From a bacterium (GTDB lineage: Bacteria > Chlamydiota > Chlamydiia > Chlamydiales > Rhabdochlamydiaceae): 20,723 nucleotides of DNA. The position numbers were made by a program, and so were the translations under genes. Of the stretch, positions 1 to 7,282 are shown one piece after another. The notes under the pieces are model-generated. The model ran no database searches. It worked only from the letters and a program-made list of their open reading frames with translations, and had not been told where the DNA came from. The stretch's first letter is position 1; each line of letters begins with the position of its first letter. The stretch is taken from contig JAKAAD010000005.1 of the NCBI GenBank assembly GCA_021802305.1, positions 1-20,723 on the forward strand, written 5' to 3'.

Positions 1-1
1 T

Positions 2-2698
2 TACAAAAGAATTTTTTATTTGTTTTTTTATTGTTTGTGGAATGGTATTAATTTTGCAACATATGTCAGTTTTATTTATTCAAGAAATCTTGATGATTCA
101 TTATTCGCATTACGAAATGAAAAAGATTTAATTTTTTTTCAAACATTTCCTCTTACCCTGTCCATACAGGACTGGTTTATAGAAATTGAAGATAGCACTA
201 CTTTATTTTATCCATTTTTGAGAAATGGTGAAACAGCGCATCTCAAAGTGAAGGGAACGCCTTTTTACAAATGCATTCAATATCTACTCGAAGATGTGCA
301 TTGCAAACTTATCCTTACGCATATGAAATCTACTGCCGAAAGCTTATCCACTCTTTTCGACAGCAAAAACATTCAACGCAAGATTGCCTATCTTCCCCTG
401 GGAATATTTTTTCCGGAGCAAGATATTGATTGTGATGTGAAAAATGTAAACATCTTATTTACCAATTCTTGGCATGCTGATCCCGATGGATTCTATCTGA
501 GAGGTGGCCTTGACGTCATCGAAGCGTTTAAGAAAATTGCGGAGAAATATCCCAATGTAACCTTAATTCTTAGATCTGCGATCCCAGAAAAGATCCGACC
601 AAGTTTACATGAACTCGTAGCTAAAAATCGAATTCGCATCATCGAGAATAAACTCGATGAAAGAGAGTGGGATGCTTTAAAAAAGCAATGTCATATTTAC
701 GTATTACCTGCGGCAAGAATTCACATTGTTTCTCTTTTGGAAGCGATGTCCTATGGAATGGCAGTGATTTGCTCAGATGGATGGGGTTTTAACGAGTACA
801 TTGAAGATGGTGTGAACGGTTTTATTGTGCAAGGGCGTTATGGGAAGACGAGTTGGATAGATCGAGAACAAGGAGTTTTAAGAGAAAACTACGCACCCAT
901 GCAGACATGTTCTCCAGATATAGTTGCAAACATCGTGGAAAAGCTTTCCTATTTGTTTGAACATCCAGAAAAACTTTTTTCCATGCGAAAAAATGCAAGA
1001 CAATACATTGCAGAGAAGCACAACATGAGGGATTGGGATGCTAATTTCAGAGAGATATTAGATCGAATTTGTACAGATAGAAAAGATGTTGTTTCGAAAA
1101 ATCCAACACCTGATATTCCTGAACAATCATTTCCAAATCCTTTGTTTGTTAACGAACACGTGATAAGTCTTAAGGAAAATGGACAATTATATGTGCAATC
1201 CAGTGAAGATTATCATACGCAAAATAAGAATGTATTGTACTGTTCTACGTCATATGAAGATTGTGTATCTTATGCTGCTCCTCGGGTGCAAGGAGCCTTG
1301 AAAATAATTTTAAAAAAGATTTTAACAAAGGCTCAGAGATTTTTTATAAATATTTGTATGTCTTCTTTAAAACGAACGACCGGGATTTCCAATACGCACA
1401 CCATCGTATATCCAGGGAAGTTAGACCCCTTCGCATCGACCTGTGTGGGATCTCATCCCGTATTTCATTTCACATGCCATCCACCGATAGGCTATCATTT
1501 TCTCACGATAGATGGTCAACTTTCTGTAGCTTGGTTCAAAAGATGGGGGAGAAAGTGGTTTATTCGCGCACAAAAAATTGTGCTTGTGTGCAAAGCACTT
1601 CGCAGGGGAATTTCTTTTTCTTTTTTAAGAAAATTTTTTGCAACGCGATCTCTAAAACAGCAAGTGAAAATGCCTGTGGGAAGCGATGTGTTGGTTTTAT
1701 ATCCTACCTATCCTATCACATGCGCACAGCATTCCTGGTGTGTTCAAATCGAAGACATGCTGACATTGATGTATGATTTTGCACACAATGGAAATACGAA
1801 TCCGAATCTTGTGCAAGATAGTCAGATCATCAAGATGCTTGCGCTTTTGTTTGAATCTCCTAAATTTGTGGGTGTGATTACCCATCTTGAAGCCACTGCA
1901 ATTGGCTTAAGGAAAATATTTCGCAATCACAAAACGGTGATGCAAAAAATTTTTCATATACCTCTTGGAACCCCTTTTTCTCCTCCTGTTTATAGAGAAG
2001 ATAGATCTCAGAATACGGAAAATAGCCCTGTGAAGATGTTATTCTTAAGCGGATGGGCGCAAGATCCGCGTGCCTTTTATAGAAGGGGTGGTCTTAATGC
2101 CCTCGAAACTGTTTCTAGGCTTCATAAAGAAAATAAGAACGTTATTCTTGTCTTAAGATCAAAACTTCCTCTTTTGAGTAACCACTACATGGACATTCTC
2201 GAGAAAGGAACACGCAATGGGCATATCATTCACATAGAAAATAAATTATCAGACGAAGCAATGGAAAATCTTTGGAAAGAATGCGACATTTTATTCTTTC
2301 CGGCAGCTAGGATAGGAGTGACGACCTTGTTGCAAGGAATGGTTCATTCTATGGCAATTATTACAAGTGATGGATTTGGAATAGAAGAGTACGTGGAAGA
2401 TAAGGTCAACGGGTGTATTGCACAAGGATATCGAGGAACTACAGGATATATCGATGAAGATGGAATTTTTCGAGAAAATTACGCGCTTTCGTTGCAATCC
2501 AATGAGGAAGTGGTGCACAATTCAGTGCGACTTGTGAATTCATTATTGGAAAATCGCAAATACATGAAAGAACTGCAACGCAATGCACGAAAATCTGCAG
2601 AAGAAAAATTTTCTATGCGTGAATGGAATAAGAGGTTTGAGAAGATTCTTGAAAAGCATTTTGTGCGCAAACAAGTCGATCGCAAAATTCGAACGTAG
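2..2698 (+). CDS. Tandem double-domain GT4-type glycosyltransferase (5' end cut by window edge)
   Basis: Two GT-B/GT4-like halves are fused in one protein and probably add sugars to a surface glycan from the cytoplasm. Residues are counted from the TTG at 20. Half 1 has RGGLDVIEAF (171-180), PAARIHIVSLLEAM (230-243) and CSDGWGFNEYIEDGVNGF (251-268). Half 2 repeats the same order: GGLNALETV (about 700-708), PAARIGVTTLLQGM (771-784) and TSDGFGIEEYVEDKVNGC. Half 1 keeps the GT4-type Glu of the EAM motif (E241), while half 2 has Gln there (Q782), so half 2 may be catalytically weak or serve in binding. The frame is open to base 2, and half 1 lacks about 80-90 residues that half 2 has, so the true start lies outside the window. 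The stop is 12 bp before the next gene, suggesting one operon. The GT4 family call is from motifs only; donor and acceptor are unknown. Confidence 0.85.
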   Translation, partial: YKRIFYLFFYCLWNGINFATYVSFIYSRNLDDSLFALRNEKDLIFFQTFPLTLSIQDWFIEIEDSTTLFYPFLRNGETAHLKVKGTPFYKCIQYLLEDVHCKLILTHMKSTAESLSTLFDSKNIQRKIAYLPLGIFFPEQDIDCDVKNVNILFTNSWHADPDGFYLRGGLDVIEAFKKIAEKYPNVTLILRSAIPEKIRPSLHELVAKNRIRIIENKLDEREWDALKKQCHIYVLPAARIHIVSLLEAMSYGMAVICSDGWGFNEYIEDGVNGFIVQGRYGKTSWIDREQGVLRENYAPMQTCSPDIVANIVEKLSYLFEHPEKLFSMRKNARQYIAEKHNMRDWDANFREILDRICTDRKDVVSKNPTPDIPEQSFPNPLFVNEHVISLKENGQLYVQSSEDYHTQNKNVLYCSTSYEDCVSYAAPRVQGALKIILKKILTKAQRFFINICMSSLKRTTGISNTHTIVYPGKLDPFASTCVGSHPVFHFTCHPPIGYHFLTIDGQLSVAWFKRWGRKWFIRAQKIVLVCKALRRGISFSFLRKFFATRSLKQQVKMPVGSDVLVLYPTYPITCAQHSWCVQIEDMLTLMYDFAHNGNTNPNLVQDSQIIKMLALLFESPKFVGVITHLEATAIGLRKIFRNHKTVMQKIFHIPLGTPFSPPVYREDRSQNTENSPVKMLFLSGWAQDPRAFYRRGGLNALETVSRLHKENKNVILVLRSKLPLLSNHYMDILEKGTRNGHIIHIENKLSDEAMENLWKECDILFFPAARIGVTTLLQGMVHSMAIITSDGFGIEEYVEDKVNGCIAQGYRGTTGYIDEDGIFRENYALSLQSNEEVVHNSVRLVNSLLENRKYMKELQRNARKSAEEKFSMREWNKRFEKILEKHFVRKQVDRKIRT

Positions 2699-2710
2699 CT
2701 CTAAAATCAT

Positions 2711-4291
2711 ATGCTCTCTATTGCAATTGTCGGAAGAAACGATAGCCATGGCTACAACATGCACAAACGATTGGCTATTTGCCTCAATGGACTTGCACAT
2801 CTCCTTGAAGATCTCGACGATGAAATCCTATTCGTAGATTGCAATACGCGCGATGATTTGCCTACACTTGCTGAAGCAATTAGCGATACGCTCACGGAAA
2901 AAACGAAGCAGCATCTTCGCATCTTTCGCGTAAGGCCTGCTCTTTTTCGCAAAATGTGTCGTGGCTCATCGCTTCCCATTAGCGAATCTCTATGCAAAAA
3001 TATTGCTATCCGAAGAAGCAATGCAAAGAATCGATGGTTTCTTTCCACGACCTCCGATATCGTTCTTCTGATCAAAGAGGGTGGTTTGCACGGACTTCTC
3101 TCTTCTTTAAAAGATGGTTTTTACGAACTCCCTCGCTTTGGGATTCCTGAAATGCTTTGGGAGACTCTCCCCAGAATGGATCCTGAGAAGATTCGCATAT
3201 GTATACGAGAGTGGGGGAGAACATTTCGCCTCAATCACGTGGTCCATGTCGATCGACCGGAAATACTCTACGATGCACCGGGAGATTTTCAACTTTGCCT
3301 AAGAGAGCAGCTCTTTCAAATAGGGGGGTTTGACGAAAGGATGGTCGATTGCTATCACCAAGATACGAATCTTGCTCGAAGGCTTCATCTTTTAAATGGA
3401 GTCACGCAATCTCTTCTCGAGCATGCTTATTGTTATCACTGCGATCACACATTGCTTGTCGACTACTTGCATAAAAAAAGCGGCAAGCGATTGCCGGCAA
3501 ATGATTGGGACTTTTTTGTGTGTGGCGTTACTTCCCCCTTTGTTCTTCATCAAAAGGAGATATGGGGAGGGCCAAAGGAAGAGATAGAAGAGATTCGCTT
3601 GCAAGATGTATGGAGGGAACCTTCTCCTGTGAAGGGATTGAAAGATCGAGACTATACAGAGGAGTTCTTTACGCCTATTTCTAAAAATAGTGCCTTGTGT
3701 TACGACCTGAACCTTGTCTTTCCTTTTGTGTGCAATCAACTGAACCACCTGCGCGATCTTTCCATGCTTTATGTGGGACGCCACGCTGCAATGATGGAGA
3801 AATTAAAGACATTTGTAGGGGAAAGGGGATGCGAGATTGTATTTGTTCCGGAAGATCGTTCCTTGGAAAAGCTGAGCGTTATTTTCATCGATCTCTTTTA
3901 CGAGTATGATTTCGTTGAAGAACGCCAAGGAATCAAGCGGCCGCAAAAGCACATGTACTTTTCTGCGTACAAGAAGAGCACTATAAAGCATGTGAAAGCA
4001 GCCATTGCCCTGGAAAAAAAGAGGCGACGTCTTGGATATGCACCGGCCAAATTCATATTCATCGGGCTTGAGCATACATGGGCAAAGAGAAAGTTTTTTC
4101 ACTATTTTGAGCTCGCATTGACCCAATATTCCTCCCATGTGAGCTATGGGTATGTCACAGAAGAAGCCTGCAAAAGGGGAGGTGCTCACATGCGAAAGAT
4201 CAGAGAGTATTTTTACTATGCTCGACAGGTAAAAAAGATCATAAGAAAGGGAAAAGAAACCATCCAATATTTGCGAGGAAGTAGTCGATGA
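2711..4291 (+). CDS. GT2-like glycosyltransferase with an unassigned C-terminal region
   Basis: The 526-aa protein starts like a GT-A family 2 glycosyltransferase. LSIAIVGRND (2-10) matches the first strand, and EILFVDCNTRDDL (38-50) corresponds to the usual VDNGSTD strand. NAKNRWFLSTTSDIVL (104-119) takes the place of the A-G-x-[YW]-[IL]-[LF]-x-x-D-D/A-D region with its metal-binding acidic residue (D116). IGGFDERMVDCYHQDTNLARRL (204-225) is the GGFDE acceptor-side motif. Residues from about 290 to 526 have no family I recognise. The segment around 371-402 (LYVGRHAAMM through FIDLFYEYD) looks like a small alpha/beta fold. The gene begins 12 bp after the previous stop with no clear ribosome binding site, and its stop overlaps the next start by 4 bp (ATGA), which points to translational coupling. 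The role is presumably surface glycan synthesis; the specificity is not visible. Confidence 0.75.
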   Translation: MLSIAIVGRNDSHGYNMHKRLAICLNGLAHLLEDLDDEILFVDCNTRDDLPTLAEAISDTLTEKTKQHLRIFRVRPALFRKMCRGSSLPISESLCKNIAIRRSNAKNRWFLSTTSDIVLLIKEGGLHGLLSSLKDGFYELPRFGIPEMLWETLPRMDPEKIRICIREWGRTFRLNHVVHVDRPEILYDAPGDFQLCLREQLFQIGGFDERMVDCYHQDTNLARRLHLLNGVTQSLLEHAYCYHCDHTLLVDYLHKKSGKRLPANDWDFFVCGVTSPFVLHQKEIWGGPKEEIEEIRLQDVWREPSPVKGLKDRDYTEEFFTPISKNSALCYDLNLVFPFVCNQLNHLRDLSMLYVGRHAAMMEKLKTFVGERGCEIVFVPEDRSLEKLSVIFIDLFYEYDFVEERQGIKRPQKHMYFSAYKKSTIKHVKAAIALEKKRRRLGYAPAKFIFIGLEHTWAKRKFFHYFELALTQYSSHVSYGYVTEEACKRGGAHMRKIREYFYYARQVKKIIRKGKETIQYLRGSSR

Positions 4292-5403
4292 AGATGGCAT
4301 TTGTCTACGACTGGCTCGTTGCCATGGGAGGAGGAGAAAAAGCCTTGGAAGCGATTTATGAGCTCTTTCCTGCGCCGATTTACACCTTAATGAAACATGA
4401 AAAGCTTGCGGGGTTTCCTTCCAAAGAGGCAGAAATTTTCACTTCCTTTATTCAAAAGCTCCCCTTTGCCCAGAAAGCCCATCGCTACTATCTCCCGCTC
4501 TTTCCCTTAGCCATTGAACAATTTGATCTCACAAATTACGATCTCGTCTTATCGATTTCTCATGCGGTTGCAAAGGGAGCATTGACGCATCCGCATCAGC
4601 TACACATCTGTTATTGCTTTACCCCCATGAGATACATTTGGAATCACACACATCAGTATTTGAATAGAATGGGCTCTATACAAAGGATCATTGCGCGCTG
4701 GGGATTTCATCGATTGCGAAACTGGGATATCGCAAGCGTGGGAAGAGTGGATCATTTTATTGCCAATTCTCATACAGTGGCAAGGCGGATCAAAAAAGTG
4801 TACGGAAGAGAGGCGGATGTCATCTATCCACCTGTCGAAGTAGAAGAGATTGCGCTCAATGCGAATAAGGAGGATTTCTATCTCACAGTATCTCGCTTGG
4901 TGCCGTACAAAAAAATTGATCTCATTGTCGAGTCGTTTGCACATATGCCGAAAAGGCGATTGATCGTAATAGGAGATGGCCCGGAAGCGAGATATATCAA
5001 AGGAAAGGCCGGGAAAAACGTAGAACTTTTGGGAGAGCAGCCAACAGAAGTCGTGCGCGATCTTATGGGACGGGCAAGAGGATTTATCTTTGCGGCTGAA
5101 GAGGATTTGGGAATTGTCGTTCTAGAGGCACAAGCAGCAGGAACTCCTGTGATTGCTTTTGGGAAGGGAGGTGCTACTGAGACCGTCGTGGGAGAGGAGA
5201 CAGGTCTCTTCTTCCTCAAACAAGAAATTGGAAGCATGATTGACGCAATCGAGCGATTTGAAAAGAGCTCATTTGATCCTATGAGGATTCGCAATCATGC
5301 AGGGGGATTCAACAAAGAGCGGTTTCAACGGGAGTTTCATGCATATGTGATGCAGAAATATGAAGCGTTCAGAGACGATTGCAGTCGAAATTCTCACTTT
5401 TGA
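4288..5403 (+). CDS. GT4 family glycosyltransferase, WbaZ/mannosyltransferase-like
   Basis: The 371-aa protein is a typical single-domain-pair GT-B enzyme. FVYDWLVAMGGGEKAL (5-20) is the glycine-rich N-terminal acceptor region. FIANS (157-161) and YPPVEVEEI (180-188) mark the start of the C-terminal donor domain. VSRLVPYKKIDLIVESF (201-217) is the donor-domain entry with its conserved Arg/Lys. EEDLGIVVLEAQAAGTPVIA (271-290) carries the E-x7-E signature (E272 and E280), and FGKGGATETV (291-300) follows. The N-terminal YDWL and the AEEDLGI pattern are shared with WbaZ-type O-antigen mannosyltransferases, so a GDP-mannose donor is plausible and fits the manC homologue at the right end of the window. 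The ATG overlaps the preceding stop by 4 bp, making it the third gene of a glycan operon. The family is near certain and the sugar specificity is an inference. Confidence 0.88.
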   Translation: MKMAFVYDWLVAMGGGEKALEAIYELFPAPIYTLMKHEKLAGFPSKEAEIFTSFIQKLPFAQKAHRYYLPLFPLAIEQFDLTNYDLVLSISHAVAKGALTHPHQLHICYCFTPMRYIWNHTHQYLNRMGSIQRIIARWGFHRLRNWDIASVGRVDHFIANSHTVARRIKKVYGREADVIYPPVEVEEIALNANKEDFYLTVSRLVPYKKIDLIVESFAHMPKRRLIVIGDGPEARYIKGKAGKNVELLGEQPTEVVRDLMGRARGFIFAAEEDLGIVVLEAQAAGTPVIAFGKGGATETVVGEETGLFFLKQEIGSMIDAIERFEKSSFDPMRIRNHAGGFNKERFQREFHAYVMQKYEAFRDDCSRNSHF

Positions 5404-5506
5404 ATGCATGTGCGCTGAGTGTTTCTAAAAATTGCTTGCTTAAAATTTTCAATATGGATTAGCCTTAGACCATAAGCGTTAGCAACTTTATCAAGGAGGT
5501 AAGTTT

Positions 5507-5899
5507 ATGATGGACGCAATTGGAACGATTCACTCAAGTAGAGCTGGGTGGATCCAAAAAAATCAGGAGCAAGTTACAAGCCATAAAGCTTGGCATGCAG
5601 ATATTTCCGATAAGGATTCAGAAAAACTTTTAGAAGGTAGACCCTCTTTCACATATTTGCTTCGTAACGGAGAGCGCGAAGGGCAACCTTGTTATTACTG
5701 CTCTTTTGTGAAAGAAGATGGATCGATTAAGCATCAATTCTTTATTCTCGAATATGCACGCGATGGATTCTGGTATAGAAATGGAAGTACCGGTGGCGGT
5801 AACGCTCCACAAGATATTGTCTCGAAAGACTTGCATGAACTTATCCCCATGATGATGCATTGCGATCGTTTTGCTAGTACTCCCTTGCAAAACGCGTAA
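5507..5899 (+). CDS. Stand-alone SH2-domain protein (candidate host-directed effector)
   Basis: Almost the whole 130-aa protein can be laid onto a eukaryotic SH2 fold. AWHADISDKDSEKLLEG (28-44) matches the W-[FY]-H-G-x-I-S-x-x-x-A-E-x-L-L start and helix A. FTYLLRNG (48-55) matches the FLVRES strand, with R53 in the position of the phosphotyrosine-binding arginine (beta-B5). GSIKHQFFILEY (72-83) matches the G-x-V-x-H-x-x-I strand with H76 as beta-D4. DGFWYRNG (86-93) and KDLHELIPMMMHC (107-119) match the GFYI and SLEELVxHY elements. Helix-A arginine (alpha-A2) is not conserved; Asp35 sits near that position. A strong ribosome binding site (AAGGAGGT, 5493-5500) fixes the ATG at 5507 or the adjacent one at 5510. 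No signal peptide is visible, so a secretion system would be needed for export. Bacterial SH2 proteins are known in Legionella as phosphotyrosine binders; host targeting here is an inference. Confidence 0.8.
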   Translation: MMDAIGTIHSSRAGWIQKNQEQVTSHKAWHADISDKDSEKLLEGRPSFTYLLRNGEREGQPCYYCSFVKEDGSIKHQFFILEYARDGFWYRNGSTGGGNAPQDIVSKDLHELIPMMMHCDRFASTPLQNA

Positions 5900-5902
5900 A
5901 AC

Positions 5903-7282
5903 ATGAGTGAGGCTTCCACGCCTATTCTCAAGGGTGATTTAAAAGCATTAACGCGTATGTCCATACCGTTAATGCTTTTTTTGTTTTGTGAATCGCTTAC
6001 TTCTTTTTGTGTACGTAATTTCCTTTCCTATCATTCAATCAATAGCATTCACGCATGCGTAAATGCGGAGTACTTAGCAGCGATCTTCCAAACACCGTGT
6101 TTAGCTATTGCCGCAATGGCTTTAGTGTTTGTGGGGTATCATCAAGGAAAAAAAGAATTTCAACGAATAGGTCCTTGTGTTTGGCAATTGATATGGTTTT
6201 CCTTTCTCTCTTTTTTGATTACGTTTCCTATAAGCTTTCCGATCTCTTCTTGGTATTTTAGAGGTACTGTCATAGAAGAAATGGGTGTTGCATATTTCAT
6301 GATCCTTGCAATGGGGAATTTCCTATTTCCTTTAACAACTGCACTTTCTGCATTTTACCTTGGACGGGGAAAAACTCTGTTTGTGACAAGTGTCATGCTG
6401 GCAAACTATGCGTTGCAGCTGCTTGTCAGTTGGGTATTGATTTTTGGAATTGCTGAAATCATTCCCGCCTTAGGTGCGAGGGGGTCTGCTCTTGCAAAAT
6501 GCATAAGGTTAGGTCTTACAAGTTGTATTTTTTTCGGAGCTTTCTTAACGAAACAAAATCGAGCACTGTATAACAGTGGATCTTGGCGCTTTTCTCTCTC
6601 TGCTTTGTGGCATTACATGACCCCTGGGTTCGTCCGCGCTTTGGGGTATTTCTCTTCAAAAGTATGCTGGGTTGCTACTTGTTATGTTTTGATCCAAAAA
6701 GGTGGACGCTATTTGGATGTTGTTACAATTGGTGGAACCGTTATTTCTTTTTTACTTTTTACAGCAGATGGAATTTATAAGGCTATGTTAGCGATTGCTT
6801 CAAATTTGATGGGTGCAGAAAAGAGTACGGAAATTTGGAGGCTTTGCCGTTCCTTGATTCTCTACGCGGGAATTATCGCGACAGTACTTGCGTTCCCTTT
6901 GTTACTATTTCCCGATACATTGATCTTTTTTTTGAGTTCATCTTCAAAAGAGATTTTCAGGCAAACGTTCAAGGATATTCATTACTGGATTTGGCTCTAT
7001 ATGCTTGCCTTGACCATCCAGATGAGCTTTTGCGCTCTTCTTGTTACCTTTAGGGAATTGAAATTTCAGCTCTATTGCTATCTGTTTGTATGGCCGTTGT
7101 TCTTTTCTCTTGTCTATTTTGGCATTGGTGTAAGAGGATGGCAAGCAAACAAACTGTGGTTCATTATGGCTTGTGAAAACATTGTTACGCTCTGCTTTTT
7201 TTACATTCGAGTTCGTCAGGCGAGCTTGGAGAAAAAACAGCTGCCCTCTTCTTCTCAATCCGCAAGTGTATTACTCAAGTGA
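5903..7282 (+). CDS. MATE family multidrug/toxin or lipid-type transporter
   Basis: The 459-aa protein has about twelve hydrophobic segments and a MATE-type N-terminus (GDLKALTRMSIPLMLFLF, 11-28), matching the family pattern of a short basic stretch followed by I-P-L/M. Length (450-480 aa) and segment spacing also fit. A Gly-rich loop after segment 5 (IPALGARGSALAKCIR) corresponds to the G-x-x-G-A-A-x-A-T region that opens the second half in MATE pumps. These inner-membrane antiporters use H+ or Na+ to expel cationic compounds; the substrate cannot be read from sequence. The ATG is 3 bp after the SH2-gene stop and has no good ribosome binding site, so it is probably coupled to it. An intrinsic-terminator-like hairpin overlaps codons 13-29. 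The 3' end overlaps the convergent solute-binding-protein gene by 8 bp. Confidence 0.82.
   Translation: MSEASTPILKGDLKALTRMSIPLMLFLFCESLTSFCVRNFLSYHSINSIHACVNAEYLAAIFQTPCLAIAAMALVFVGYHQGKKEFQRIGPCVWQLIWFSFLSFLITFPISFPISSWYFRGTVIEEMGVAYFMILAMGNFLFPLTTALSAFYLGRGKTLFVTSVMLANYALQLLVSWVLIFGIAEIIPALGARGSALAKCIRLGLTSCIFFGAFLTKQNRALYNSGSWRFSLSALWHYMTPGFVRALGYFSSKVCWVATCYVLIQKGGRYLDVVTIGGTVISFLLFTADGIYKAMLAIASNLMGAEKSTEIWRLCRSLILYAGIIATVLAFPLLLFPDTLIFFLSSSSKEIFRQTFKDIHYWIWLYMLALTIQMSFCALLVTFRELKFQLYCYLFVWPLFFSLVYFGIGVRGWQANKLWFIMACENIVTLCFFYIRVRQASLEKKQLPSSSQSASVLLK
5941..5987 (+). terminator. Intrinsic-terminator-like hairpin inside the MATE gene
   Basis: The 13-base arm AAAAGCATTAACG (5941-5953) pairs perfectly with CGTTAATGCTTTT (5967-5979). 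Inside it, GTATG (5955-5959) pairs with CATAC (5962-5966), leaving one bulged C at 5954 and a two-base tip. A T-run (5976-5982), then G and TTTT, follows directly. This is an 18-bp stem plus U-tract, but it lies within codons 13-29 of the MATE gene. It could end the SH2 transcript or attenuate MATE expression. Confidence 0.7.

Noticed and set aside
1261..1776. Long alternative frame inside the first glycosyltransferase gene
   Set aside because: Shadow of the real frame; low-complexity Phe/Cys-rich translation without motifs.
5432..5458. Possible -35/-10 pair (TTGCTT and TATGGA) before the SH2 gene
   Set aside because: Spacing of 15 bp and poor -10 match; not strong enough to list as a promoter.
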